In this document: piece by piece, positions 48,786-61,039 of the stretch
Layout of the letters: every line of letters begins with the position of its first letter
How positions within the stretch are numbered: position 1 is the first letter of the stretch
Assembly (NCBI GenBank): GCA_948567375.1
Contig: OX419758.1
Span: 25,301,001 to 25,365,000, forward strand
Direction: 5' to 3'
Origin: Lunularia cruciata
Taxonomy: Eukaryota > Streptophyta > Marchantiopsida > Lunulariales > Lunulariaceae
Length of the DNA stretch: 64,000 nucleotides
Program-made: the position numbers and the translations under genes
The notes under the pieces: model-generated
Seen by the model: only the letters and a program-made list of their open reading frames with translations
What the model was told of the DNA's origin: nothing
Databases searched by the model: none

Positions 48786-50047
48786 CAGGTCTCCAAGTAT
48801 AGGGGTATGTAATGAGGTCACCTCTTTGTTTGTCTAGCTTGGAGTTATATGGAGTTATGAACACGGCGTTTGATATATTTGTTAGAGAGTGCACAAGAGC
48901 TTATCATGTTAGGCGCAAGTGACACCACTTTCACTCTCATACTTTGTAGCATATTTCAAGCAATGTGTGTCCATTGCTTTACAAAGTGCAGTGGTGAGTG
49001 CAATTTATAAGATAACAATCACATTAGATGATGCTTCTTTAGATGCTCCGTTGTTTGTAGACCCTATTACTTGCCTACCTCACTAATCTTAGGTACTGTA
49101 GAGCAAATTTCTTATATAGACTCTATCGGGACTTAGCACCATTTTACCTTGTTCGTCTCTCCCTTCTTGAAGGGGTCTTCCCGTCCCGTTCTACGCAGTC
49201 GCCTTTTTCCTTTATAAGTTTAAAGAATATACAAATACAAGAATAAACACCACTGGCACCTCCGATGGCCAAAACAAAACGACAACTTGATCAAATCGCA
49301 AAACCTCGAGTACGAAATTACTCCCACGTTCGATGGAGAGTCGACGGTCAATGAAAACCCTAGTCTTCACACGGTCCTTTGTATCCATTGCAAAATTCCC
49401 GCCTGGCTATACACTGTCGGCGGACGGGGTAACTACTACTCTGCAGTCCGCACCGTCCGGCGGAGATCCGACGGCCGGTAGACTGAAAGCCTTTAGGACA
49501 TGGAGAAGATTCCCTCGTAGGCCGAGACCGGGACGGGGGTTGTTTAACAGTGACAGGCACACTTGTCGCTTCGCCACACACACTAGGAAGGAACTTACCG
49601 GGAGAGGAGGAGGTAAAAATAAGGCGTTGTTTCGCGCGGACTGTTCCTCTGTCCTTTCTTCTATTCTTTCCCTTTCCTGTGCTGCTTGCTACTCCCTCGC
49701 TGTTTCTCGTCCATCTAGTCTTTTGTTTCGTCTTGAGAATTCCCATCGGCTGCTGCTGCAGCAGTGAAGTTCGGCTTTTCCTGCTTTTTGGCCCGTGCAC
49801 TCGTGAGATGCTGCAAAACCTCTCTCTCCTTTTGTTGGAAGAAGAGACAGAGAGCAAGAGGTCGAAATGAGTGGGGCTGCTTTTGTCGTTATCACACGAG
49901 CTTGGTTGCTTTATCATGAAACCAATATTACCACAGAGGACTTCGACGTGCTTCGGTCGGGTGACTGACTGATCGCTGATGTGCGAGTGGAGAACTACGG
50001 GGAGGGTTGTTTAGCAAAACCAAAAGAAGAGCTTTTGTGTGCAGAGA

Positions 50048-50051
<4 letters not shown>
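48786..50051. other. Upstream region of phospholipase gene
   Basis: GC content rises from about 49,260, consistent with a promoter or 5' leader. Overlapping open stretches on both strands (49,333-49,767 plus; 49,360-49,917 minus) look like by-products of base composition. 'aaaaccctag' near 49,350 resembles a partial telo-box. Confidence 0.35.

Positions 50052-50126
<75 letters not shown>
50052..50126 (+). repeat. (GA)n microsatellite, ~75 bp
   Basis: An uninterrupted GA run about 500 bp before the phospholipase start codon. In plants, GA/CT tracts in promoters or leaders can bind BPC/BBR proteins; any role here is inference. Open frames across it (Arg-Glu and Leu-Ser runs) are artefacts of the repeat. 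Confidence 0.95.
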
Positions 50127-50127
<1 letters not shown>

Positions 50128-50630
50128 ATTTGTAGAGCTCCTATGTCCAACATTTGTAGAGAACCATTTTCTGTTTCAGAATTGATGACAGTCCAAAATT
50201 TGTAGAGAACCATTCTCGGTTCCAGAATTGTTGACATCGGATTCGTGCTGGGAATTGATGGCCGTGAGGTGATATTCTCCGCTTCGTCTTCGATGGGAGC
50301 TTTCCTCGCACAGGGCTTTTGTGGGAGAGAAGAGAAAATGGGACAGGAAATATGCAGCGGTTATTGATTGTTAGCCTGCCTTGTGCAAGGCGGAGCTGAA
50401 AAAGGTAGAGTCGAGCAATGTGCAAAGTAATATGTTTTAACTTTTGGGGCCTGCAGTTGAAGTCCCCCACACGGCCTTCGACTGTCAATGAGCAGGGCGT
50501 TAATTCCTGTCCGATAAACGCGTACTTTGGAACAGCATTTGTGGACGGGTGGACTGAGCCCAGAGCCCAACAATTGGCTGGTTGTTGTGCTGGGACCGTC
50601 GCTACGAGCTGAATTTCGGGTCACTGGGGA

Positions 50631-52543
50631 ATGGAAAGCAGGTGCCCTGAAGAAGCAGACGTTATAAGTTACAGTAGGGGGACTACAACTATGCCTGGAG
50701 TTGCGTGGGACGGGATGATAGGGGAGTGCACGCAAGTTATTAGCAATGGACAAGTTGAGCAAGATGAACCTAGTACCACAAATGAATCCGCGTTCGGGAA
50801 GGTGTGCATATTAAGCATTGATGGCGGAGGAATGAGGGGTATCATACCGGGCAGAATTTTGGCCTATCTAGAAACAGCTCTGAAAACGAAGAGTGGAAAT
50901 CCGAATGCTAAGATTTGTGATTATTTTGACATCGCTGCGGGTACCAGCGTGGGTGGGATTCTCACAACGATGCTCTTTACCAATGATGGAACGGGAAGTC
51001 CTCTTTTTAGCGGCGAACAAAGTTGGAAATTGATTGCTGAGAAGGGCCAGCAGATTTTTAAGATACCCAAAAGCCAAAGAGCATGGAAGAAGCTGAGAGG
51101 AATTATGACCCCGAGATATTCTACTAAATATCTCGAAGGGATTCTGAAGCATCACCTGATCAGGGATGGTCGAGAACTAACGTTGCGGGATACGCTGAAA
51201 CCCGTCCTCATACCTTGTTACGACCTGCAAAGCGCAGGTCCATTTCTTTTCTCAAGAGCCGATGCCTTGGATTGCGAGGCTTGGGATTTCTCCCTTTGGG
51301 AAATTTGCCGAGCAACTTCTGCCGTTCCCTCGTTTTTCAAACCTGCCCTCATGACTGCTAAAGATGGTATAAAGAAATGTACGGCCATCGATGGAGGTAT
51401 TGTGATGAATAACCCTACTTCAGCAGCGATCACTCATGTCCTGCACAACAAGGGTGAATTTCCCTCTGTAAGGGGAATGTGCGATTTGTTAGTTCTGTCG
51501 TTGGGAACAGGCCAATTCGATCAAACGTATGGTTACAAGACGGTTCGGCACTGGGGTGCTTTTCAATGGGCAAAACCCATTGTTAAGATCATTCTGGACG
51601 GAATCTCGGATATGGTTGATCACACAATCAGCATGTCTTTTGGTGACTTGTTCCGGAAAAACTACGTCCGAGTTCAGGTAATAAGACCGTTTTTCCCTGC
51701 TTACCACCCAGTTCGATACTCCTAATTTCATGTCTTATTTGCAAATTTGTACACCAGGAATTACCTCTCGATCTTGGATTTAAATTTTGATGGTTGGGCA
51801 CCTCAAAGCTATGTACTATGTACTTGACTGACAATCAGATGCTCCGATATCCTTCAACTGGTGGTTGATAAACATAAACAATTGTTTCATTGGTACTTCT
51901 TTCTATTAGAATCTTGCTGGATCAAAGCGATTATTGTTGCGTTGTTGGAGTTGGAGAATGTATACCTAGAGGGTTTGAGAACCAGACATTGCTGGGGCTG
52001 TTCATGTAGGTGCGGATGTTGTAGGCTTCAGGTCTTTTGGCTGTTTCTTCTCCCCTTCGCGTTTTCTTACACAATCCTTGAGCCTGTGTGCATGTATCAT
52101 TCTGTCGTCTGTTTCTGCGCAATGGCAGGAAGTAGCTCTGCGTGATGGGCGTACAAATGCTACTCACATACGGCAAAAATAAAAGGAGATTAAAGGCACG
52201 TTAATTTGTTGTGCAGGTTTCAGGGCTACCAGACAGAGCATTAACCGAAATGGATGATGGTAGCCAACGAAATGTAAACCGTTTGACGAAGTTGGCGGAT
52301 GAGCTACTCCATCAGAAGAGCATGGAGCATTTACCTTTTGGTGGTCGAAGGGCCCTGTCTGTAAGCAACATGGAGCGATTGGACTGGTTTGCTGAACAAC
52401 TTATACAAGAACAGAAGGCTCGATTATCAAGAAAGTCTCCGACCGTGAACTTGAAAAACGCTACCCGTGATAGGTCAGAGCCAAAATCGAGCCAAAACTT
52501 ATCCGAAATGGTCAAAACTGATTACGGCAATACCTGTGCTTGA
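50631..52543 (+). CDS. Patatin-related phospholipase A (pPLA, type III-like)
   Basis: A lipid acyl hydrolase releasing fatty acids from membrane phospholipids or galactolipids. Two exons, 50,631-51,677 and 52,217-52,543, join in phase across a GT-AG intron to give 457 residues. The patatin domain starts near residue 57: CILSIDGGGMRG (DGGGMRG 64-70, oxyanion hole), AAGTSVGG (nucleophile Ser106 in GTSVG), and AIDGG (Asp254), completing the Ser-Asp dyad. Downstream motifs LKPVLIPCYDL, FLFSRADAL, ICRATSAVPSFFKP and ITHVLHNK are characteristic of the plant pPLA-III group. Exon 2 encodes the C-terminal helix region (ERLDWFAEQLIQEQ). Angiosperm group III enzymes usually have GXGXG here, so the retained serine is notable. 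The first ATG gives a ~55-residue N-terminal extension without a signal peptide. A GA repeat lies upstream. Confidence 0.93.
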
Positions 52544-54640
52544 GTTCTGTACACTTTGAGTGAAGCACTTTAGGTTGTAAAATATGCAGAGCAATCACCT
52601 CGACTCGGAACATGTCTACTACCGTCAACAAATGTTCCGTTGTCAGAATTTTGTAAGATTAGTTGCCTTTGTAGAAGTCATACTTTGGTACAGGAATACT
52701 TTTTAACTCTTAGGAATGTAACAGTAATCTCGGAGGCAGACGTGAAGGAGGTGGTGTATGGTCTAGGGCGAGCACTCTGAGATTCGTGCAGTTTCTTCGA
52801 TTTTGTCAGTGCACTTGTCAAAACACCTTGTCTCAAATCAGACTTCCTGTCTTTCTGGGGATTTTACCAAACATTGTCCTTTCAAACTTGAAGTAAGTCT
52901 CGTTTCTTTGTATCTCATCGGTGTTCCTGGTTATTGAAGGTGCTGGATTCATTCACGTGTTAACTGCGCGATTTGTGAGGATCATATGACCGTCAGAGAC
53001 AAGTTAATAAGGATCTTGAGCAACAGCCTGAAAGACCCAGGTAGGTGTGATGGCTTGATTGCTGGTTCGACTAGATGTAGCAGTTTCACATCGGAAATGG
53101 TTGTCACGAGCAAGTTTGGGTTCCGTACAACAGGCCACAGTTCTAAAGTCGTTCGAAGTATAGCAAAATTCCAACTTCATGCAGGCAGCTATGCAAGTAA
53201 GATTGTGCGTATTTGACTGGCGAAGGGGGTCCTCAAGAGGACAGTTCACTAATGCTCCTTGGATACAGGAGAGTTGCCGCTTTCCTCAATGTCAGCAGGC
53301 GGATGACGGATATAACTCATGTTCTGCATGGTAGTGCTCTTAGGTCATTCAGCTACCTGAATTGCAAGAATGTGTACGTTGTCTCTGACAGATTGCCTCC
53401 GGTCACGCAACCCGAAAGCTCATACTCCCTCTCCTGCAGGGGATCTTGTGTGCAATGCAACCGCAGACCGGAGGCACTTGAGAAGTTCTAGCAGGTAAAC
53501 TAAAGCTTCACCTGACTGGAAGAGATAAACAACAAACAAAGCATCATCATCACCTTTGCTCTACGTCGGTATGGCAGCACTTATTCACGATCCTGCCATC
53601 CACGCATTTAGGCACCTCTTCAACCTGCCTATAGTCATGTCAACATCCTCATGACTCAACATCAGCAAAATAACCAGGTTATACCTTCAGAATACTAGTT
53701 CAATCAGTCTCGTTAGACCAGACGAAGAAAACCTCTAGGGGAATGCTGGCTCTGCACGTTGGCCCAGAAGAAACTCATTCCGTGCAGGCTCTCCCAGTGC
53801 TCCACTAAGCCAGTTTCTACACGCGCACTGTTGGCATAGCGGCACCAGAGAATCGGTGCATGTACACTCGTACACTTTCAAGAACTTTCGGCGACTTTCA
53901 AGAACACTGTGAAGGCGACCGTGCACTGACTATTTCACCGACCATCATACAGTGGTGAAAGTCATGGTTGCTGTGACGAGGGATCCTTCATTGCAATCAT
54001 TAGTCCTCCCTGGAGCTTAAGGTTACAGCCTGAAGTATGATAGTTGCGACCATGTTAACGAAAGGCTCAGCGCTCTCATAGTGATGAATGTTTGAGATGT
54101 GCTGAAGCCTACCTTAGCGTCAAATACTCTTTAAAGGTTCACGTAGTACGGAGTACGTGCGCAAGAATACGTAGGGAATGGTGTTACGCGGGTTGCAGAA
54201 GAAGAGTTGCTCAATGATCAATGAGTTCGCACAGATTCGGCTTCTACTTATAGGGATCTCCACTCGGTAATCCCGTTGGTACGCTTCTCTGACATTCAGT
54301 AAAGGTATAAAGCATTTGACCCGAGCTGTCAGAAGAGTTGGGTCCACACTCGTCCAAGCAACCACGGAGGAGAAGGTTTAGACAACAGGGACTGCACAGA
54401 GACACTCGATAGATCTTTTTTGATATAATACATGGTACAAGATTCCTTGCAGGATGTTGAATTAGCTTAGCTACTGGGAACAGAGTCGCTGATGAAAGCG
54501 CTCTCACACTTAGTCAACATGAAAGGAATATCAATTCAGCACGTCGGTAGGGACAAGAACAACGAATCACGCACGTCTATACACAAATTGAACTCCGGTT
54601 GGAGTCAGCACGTTGCTCAACTCTGCTACTGCACCCGGGT
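52544..54640. other. Intergenic between phospholipase and HMA genes
   Basis: It contains the 3' ends of two convergent genes. Short open stretches (52,986-53,216; 53,213-53,491; 54,120-54,365 minus) show no recognised domain. Confidence 0.4.
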
Positions 54641-55485
54641 TTAGTTCCACAGCTCGGAATGTTTGAAGCATTGCCGGCAAGCAGCTAGAACATCCTGGGG
54701 TGGCACTGGCCCCGTGACGACCACCTTCTTGTCAACCCAGTTAACCTTTAAGGTCTCCGCACCTGCACGAAGCGATTTATACGAATTAGTGCAATATGGT
54801 CTTCATGCAGTAGGAGTCTAGAACGAGGCGCTTGGTGCCACGTACACCGTTGATGCACGTAAATTGTTTGTTCATCCAAATAGTTAAATGGCGCATCAAA
54901 CTCTGTTTTTATCATGCCAAAAACGTTGCTTTCGGCGCGTTCAAGCAAACGATAACAAAATCGCAACATTCTGTTATTCAGATTTCGATGAACATAGCCA
55001 AGATCCAGAGAGAACAAGGTGTGAACATATCTAAACATCAGGAAGGTCTACCTGTCAAATTCTCTTTCAGATGGATGGCAAGTCTTTCCTCACAGTCGGC
55101 ACAGCACATTGAGACCCTGATGACGGTAGGCTGCAATATGTCGACGAGACATTAACATCAGATACAACTGAGACGTCAATTTTTGAATCGATGAATGTTC
55201 CACTCTCTAGAACAACTCTGGAGTAACAAATCTACCTCATACCAAGTAACAAAGAGATGAGCGGAAGGTGGCCACCGTTCGTCTTACCGCTGGAGGTTCA
55301 GGCTTCGGAGGAGGTGGTGGTGGCTTTGGAGGTTCTGGAAGGGGAGGATAGTACTGCGGAACATTCTCCACCAGCTGAACCTCTTCAGTGTTTATGATCC
55401 ACACGGGCTCCACTTCATCGTGAAATAGCTGAACGTAAATAGCTGGAATTTGCTGAAACAACGACTCCGCGAAGGTCATATGCAT
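54641..55485 (-). CDS. HMA-domain (heavy-metal-associated) small protein, three exons
   Basis: A 132-residue protein assembled from exons 55,485-55,288, 55,130-55,052 and 54,762-54,641 (minus strand). All splice sites are GT-AG and the phases agree; the stop is TAA at 54,643-54,641. Residues 1-66 hold an acidic segment (FHDEVEPVWIINTEE) and a proline-rich run (residues 47-65). Residues 67-132 form one ferredoxin-like HMA domain: VIRVSMCCADCEERL with metal-binding C76-x-x-C79, then LKVNWVDKKVVVTGPVPPQDVL. HMA domains bind copper, zinc or cadmium. It ends SELWN with no CaaX box, so it belongs with plant HPPs rather than isoprenylated HIPPs. The proline-rich part precedes the HMA domain, the reverse of the usual HIPP layout. 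The start codon is the first ATG in frame; an upstream exon is possible. Confidence 0.8.
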
Positions 55486-55732
55486 TATTCACCAAGAAGC
55501 AAGAGAAGCCGTTCTAGATTCCAGCAGGGAAGTTATAGGGAGTGTCAGATTAGCCTATGAGCCGCAGGGCAGGTACGAGTTGCTCATCGTGCCTCCATCG
55601 TCGTCGCCTTTGAATTCCCCAAGACAAAGTGACTTCCTGCAACCAAATAGACGAACAAGTACTGGAGGCCGAGTCTCTCGGACCAGGCAGGAAGACAGAA
55701 GCAATTCCAGCAAGCAGGCAATTCAGGCGGAA
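55486..55732. other. Presumed HMA-gene promoter/5' leader
   Basis: 247 bp between the HMA start codon and the tandem duplication. No TATA box is obvious on the minus strand. Confidence 0.3.
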
Positions 55733-56006
55733 GTCTGTAGACCTTTTGACAGTCTAAAACATGTTTGTGCAGAGAAACCACAGGTTCGTGACAAGGGGGA
55801 AAACCGGAGGTCGGTGACTTATGTAGCAGATATTTAAGATTGCTGGCAGGCAGGGATACGAGCGAAAGGCGAGCGAAAGTCTGTAGACCTTTTGACAGTC
55901 TAAGACGTGTTTGTTCAGAGAAACCACAGGTTCGTGACAAGGGGGAAAACCGGAGGTCGGTGACTTGTGTAGCAGATATTTAAGATTGCAGGCAGGCAGG
56001 GATACG
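55733..56006. repeat. Tandem duplication, 128-bp units at 146-bp spacing
   Basis: Copies 55,733-55,860 and 55,879-56,006 differ by only a handful of substitutions. Each holds gtctgtagaccttttgac, a 'ccacaggttcgtgacaag' block and 'ggcaggcagggatacg'. An 18-bp spacer (agcgaaaggcgagcgaaa) separates them. They lie 250-520 bp upstream of the HMA gene and could be a duplicated promoter module. Confidence 0.88.
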
Positions 56007-56500
56007 GCATGTATTCCACATGGAAAACTGTAAGCAGCTGAAGTATTTAAGCACAGAGCAGATCGTAATTATATGCAGGGAGGAGAGGCCCGGATCGCTT
56101 GCGAGCTAGCGGACACATTCGTAAAGCAGATGCTCTTAGGCCACTAAAGCCTGCTAGAAACAGTGGAGGAGATTTTACAGATGACACAAAACGCCAATTC
56201 GACAGCGCGGAGAGCTTCCTCTAAAGGATCAAGAATGGAGCTCAAGATGCGGATTGAGTGTAGATATAGAGGCAACGCGAGCTTACTAGGTATACCACAA
56301 TGTTTGCATCACTGACTGGACCGTGGCCAGTATTCATAGACAGCCTTTCCAGTCCGCTGCAAGGACGACAACCAGAAGACGTAATCTTACCTGAAGCTTC
56401 CAGAACTCAACTTATCTAACGGAATTTCAGAACCACATAAACCTCCGACCAAGCCAAGAAAACCAAAGAAATTAGAGTTGCCTACTTACTCAGATCGTTA

Positions 56501-56764
56501 TCATGTTTCCACTATCGTTTTGACTTTGCATAAATTTTCTGATCGATTGCACTCCTCAACAAAAGTGGCTACTCCGATTACCTCGGTTAAAGAAACATAC
56601 ACAGATATCGCAAGAATCATCAGCATCCAAATAATAATAAGGATCACCTGACCGTTCAACCACCTACTCGTCCTGTCTTGCCACTTTTTTTGACGAGAGA
56701 ACCAACTACACACGGGCTGACTACAGTCCGAATTCTGCATGTAAACCAAACCACTCGACGCCAA
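56501..56764 (-). other. Possible exon with a membrane segment
   Basis: An 87-codon open stretch without an ATG at its start. It encodes a Cys-containing segment, a basic stretch (RQKKWQDRTSRWLNG) and a hydrophobic run (VILIIIWMLMILAISVYVS) that would span a membrane, then ends at a stop. A splice acceptor-like 'tgacag' precedes it, so it could be a 3' exon. No family is recognised and no partner exon was found; it may be chance. Confidence 0.25.
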
Positions 56765-57114
56765 CTGTCATAATTCCTCCTCCTTTCTATCTCGAGGCTT
56801 CTCTTTTCGATCCCTAAAGCTCAAAAGCTTCTCGTAACTCGTCCCAATTTAACTGAAAACTGAATAGTTATTCTGGATGTGCATGGCTCTCCTGTTGATG
56901 TCCCTAATTATCCCCTAACATGACGCCAATCCCACCTATCTCGCACGCAGCCAAGTCCAAAGCAGCCATCGCTCCCAGTCCGCCCTCTCCTATTCACATT
57001 CTGTCCTCTTCATCACATGTAGTGGCAGTGGACGCTGTCTATCTTTGTGGCTCGAATTGCAGTGCACATGGACCCGCGCCGAGTTCCACGCTAATACGGC
57101 ACCATAATTCATCT

Positions 57115-57480
57115 CATAGACCTGGGTAATCTACCGCGGCATTGAACTCGAATGAATTGCGTAAACTGAGATAAACTTCACATGAAGTTCCTTCTCCAAA
57201 CAAGCGGCATCTGGAATTTAAGGCGGCGGGATCTTTGAACTGAATGATTGTGGTGAAATGCACTGTAGACTGGAATGACTTGAGAGGATTGAAAATGAAG
57301 TGAAGTTTCTTTCCGGCTTGAGGTGCTTGTGGCATCTACCCCGGCGGCTCTTTGGACTGAACGAGCGAGGTGAAATTTTTCGTGGAATTTATGTGTAGTT
57401 CTGAAATGAACATGAAAGTGTAGTTCCTTCATGGAAAAGCCGCTTCTCGCATCTACCGTGGCGGCATCTTTAAACTAGAA
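57115..57480. repeat. Diverged tandem repeats, ~100-130 bp
   Basis: The theme 'ctaccg/ccggcgg...ctttg/aaactga..g....gtgaaat...gaagttcctt' recurs about three to four times (near 57,130, 57,215, 57,345 and 57,455). The copies are unequal and heavily substituted. Minus-strand frames across it are probably not genes. Confidence 0.6.
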
Positions 57481-60329
57481 TATTCGGGTGGGTGCCCGTT
57501 CAAAGGATCGGTCAATTACATACTATTATTGCTATAGACTCAGTTGAGTTCACGTGTAGGAGTAATGCTCAGAACAAAAACACGGTTACAGTTGAATCAA
57601 CTTGATCACACCGAAAACAACACGAAGGCAAAATTTCAATCCCTGGTTACATACTTAACCCAACCACATAGAACAGAAATCTACTTACTGTACTCATTGA
57701 AAATAGGTCGATTACTTATAGTGTACTATTTATTGGGGCTTAAACCCATTTTACCTCGCATGTTTTATTCTTGTACGGCTTGATGGGGTCTTCCCATCCT
57801 TCTTGTTATCCTACGCGCGGTCGCCTCTTTCAATTTGGAAACAAAATACGTTTTCGTATTCATTTTTTTGCTAAGGAAGTGCGATTGCGAGTAGTTCAGA
57901 GCAAAAAATAGCCTTGCGTCCAAGCACTTTGATGCTCCCAAAGTTTCCAATCAGAAAGGGTTCTTTGGAGAGAATCCCGTACCCAGCGAGGGAGTACAAT
58001 GGTTGGACACAATTTGGATTCAGCGATACTGGGAAACCCTGAACGGCCAGTTTCTCCCGCGGTTTACCCCGTTCTCCCAGAGCAAGATCTAACAGCGTGC
58101 ATACTCCGAGAACGGACGGTCATATCGGGGTATTTGGTCGGACGACGCCGCGTGTCATTTTTCTTCTATCTTTCAACTGAATGATCAGTTGCATGAATTT
58201 GGAGAAATTCAGAGTAAATGACATTACTTCCTGGAAGACTGCATCCTGAAGACGGACTTTGCAGGTGACTTGGTCCTATCAGACCCCATTATGGAAGGAG
58301 ATGATAGCTAGTACCCAACAAAACATTACTTTTCTTTACTGGGGTAATTGCGAGGTCTAGTTGATCGATTGTGCCGACAGTAACTCTAATGGAAGACAAT
58401 CTGTTTTTCTAAATGTTGTCAAAGTGTATAAGTTATTAGTAGATTATCCACAAGTCCATTCGTTTGTAATTATGTGCAAGTTTAATTAGCTGAATTTGGT
58501 TTCATGCTTACATTTACCGCCCAGACTTGAAGTTCTAGAACTGTGATGATATCTGAACAACAATGTTGCTAGGATCGACACAATTATCGAGCTTATATGT
58601 ATTGATGCGTGAGTATTTACTCTCTCTATTCTATTGTAGTCCAACGTTGGACATCCAATTCATGACATTGAGAAAATCCCAAACTCTATCGTTATCCATA
58701 AGAAAATAGCCATAGTGGACTGAACCTTCTAACTTTCTGACGGAGTATATGAATAACGATCAATCATCACATTTACCATGATCCCTTTAAAAATGTTTGA
58801 CATTTTGTCGGTGTTATCACAATCTAGAATCCGCGGTTGGTTTTCATTCGTGATTCGGTATTCCTTTCATTGTTAACCTCATATATCGTATCCATAAGCA
58901 TTTGAAATTATCCTGCTTTTAAAGAACACCGCAGGAATATCATAGTAGCCGACACACAAATATGTGCAAGAGGATTTATTGACGCGTGAAACAATTTGAA
59001 TGGACGGTTTGTGGAAGTTTAACTTGGTCAAAACTCGTGATCTAAGACCGAAGTTCTCGACCACCCTACATCTCCTTTATCGTGGAAACGTAACAAAAAG
59101 TTGGCATGTTGACATGAATGAGTAGGCAGGCATGAGCTATTCTTCCTAGACCAGAAATTCTAGACTTGCGAACTCTAGATAGAGAAAAAAGCTGAGTCGT
59201 CATGAGACCCAGCAAGAGAGACGTACCCAAATTGTGACATAGCAAATAAAAGTAGTTCTCTCAAAGCTTACATGCTCTGGGACAAGGCTGAAGTGATTCC
59301 TTCTTGTAGTGCTTCATATCAAAGCTTTTGAGCCCTAAACTGAGACAATAGAGAAATGGGCTGCTGATCATTGTTGGGCCTGTTCCCAAAAGGCTACTGC
59401 AAAATTGATCTCACAACGCTCTAGAGTCCATCTAGTGGTAGAGAGGCAAAATTTATCTTACAAAGCACTAGAGTCCATCTAGTGTTAGAGAGGCAATAGC
59501 TGTACATTTAAGTTACTTCACGCTTTTGATAATAAGCCAAGCTTGCAAATCGATACCGTTTTAAATGTGTCTTATTAATCGAGCAGACTTTGAGTTATTG
59601 GAGTATGGTCATTAAAGTGGTTGTAATCTGAAGGGAAATCACCATATCGAAGTAGCTGTACACCACATCAAATCCTATGATACACCTAATATTCCGCACT
59701 CATAACGACAAGGAATGGAGTGTGATAAGATCTTTACGTGAAGTAGGTAAATGGGGGGGAGGGTTGACTGATCACATCTTATTCCCCACACATTCTGTTG
59801 GCTTTCTTGCGTATTCCGCCAACTTCCTATCCCATTTGCTTGGATTTCCATAGCCATTCAAAACGAGAGAAAAGGGTGACCGAGTAGAAAACACGAAGGA
59901 TGGGAAGAACCCATCAAGCCGTACAAGGGTGAGACAAAAGAGGTAAACTGGGGCTAACCCCATTCAAAACTAGATCCGATATTTGTAATGGCGGTTGTAC
60001 TAGCGATACCAGTTAACAATTGTGTGCTTCAAAGGACTCTGTACGAGTTTTCGATTCTAACGCGAGGGGAACGGGATGACCAACAATATAAATGTTTACA
60101 TACAGGCAATTTGCTGTTTGTACGGACAATAGTTCTATAATTTTGTATGGGTCACATCCCAACACAACGGGGTAACGTATAGGGGACCATCCATCACATA
60201 TTTTCATATCCAATTCAGTAACAAGCTAATTCAACCCCCTCATGTTTCGTGCTCTCCTTCAAGACGGAGTATTTCTGCAATTTGTTCATATTTGACACGT
60301 CTAGGCTCCAGCCCATGCTCACTTCTTCC
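57481..60329. other. Intergenic, no identified gene
   Basis: Apart from the 47-bp duplication at 59,401-59,494, I see nothing recognisable. The sequence around 57,760-57,830 (cgcatgtttta..cttgtacggcttgatggggtcttccc) resembles 49,140-49,200 (ttaccttgttcg..ttcttgaaggggtcttcccgtcc), hinting at a shared repeat. Confidence 0.4.
59401..59494. repeat. Tandem duplication, 47 bp x 2
   Basis: Units 59,401-59,447 and 59,448-59,494 share aaaattgatctcacaa-like starts and the 'agagtccatctagtg' core. About six substitutions separate them. Confidence 0.85.
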
Positions 60330-60934
60330 CCAAGGAGGGAATATCCATGTTGCATATTCTTTTCTTACATGGTGCTAAGTTCATAAGGCCTCATATTTGG
60401 CAAAGATTCTCTCATAAACTGAGGCCCTATTGGCACATTTGCTTAATACACCAGTTGCAAATTCCATTCTTACATGGTGTTCCGCTCCTAAGGCCTCATA
60501 TTGGCATAGACTTTCTTGCATATTGGCATAGACTTTCTGGCACACCGAGGCACCATTGTCACATTTATGGATGTTTGATATCACACTTTCTTCACTTTGG
60601 TAGGGTCATGCATGCTCTCATAGCTATTGGATGAGTGATGTAGGCAACAAATAACTCTACCCATAGTCGTGGGTGGATGTAGTCTCATAGGGTAGGAGGC
60701 CACAACACCAACAACATATATTGGACCATGGACTCAAGTGGTTCCTCGTTTAGCAGATAGGCTCTTACATGAGTGGTACCCATTTTTGTTGGGACCTATC
60801 ATGACAGTGGATTCAGGCATTTATGCCTTCCAGTCTTACCTTTATTTGGCATGTGATTTATTGTTAAGCCTTGCAAGCACACCACTCCTTGAGTTTATAT
60901 ACTTTGTATTCCTAGACTCTATGAAAATTGAAGT
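60330..60934 (-). repeat. Unclassified repeat, inverted relative to 35,470-35,770
   Basis: Its reverse complement aligns with the left copy over several blocks. Internally 'ttcttacatggtg...cataaggcctcatat' is repeated at about 105-bp spacing (60,360 and 60,465). No coding evidence. Confidence 0.6.
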
Positions 60935-61039
60935 TGTCGTGCGTATATACATCGCTACACAACATACATCGCTGTCAACATCATACACTATAAAAGCACA
61001 ACTCACACATAAGTCATACATAGACTCTAAAGTGCCACA
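60935..61039 (-). repeat. Second, truncated LTR (first 105 bp)
   Basis: Identical to 61,491-61,595 except for about one base, at an exact offset of 556 bp. It abuts the end of the full LTR directly. Confidence 0.85.

Noticed and set aside
49360-49917. 185-codon minus-strand open frame upstream of the phospholipase gene
   Set aside because: No domain, Ser/Arg-rich composition, overlapped by open frames on the other strand, and located in a GC-richer promoter-like region. Most likely compositional.
49981-50237. Open frames encoding Arg-Glu and Leu-Ser runs
   Set aside because: They are translations of the GA microsatellite, not genes.
57114-57432. Minus-strand frames of 73 and 84 codons
   Set aside because: They overlap a diverged tandem repeat and each other in different frames; no domain evidence.
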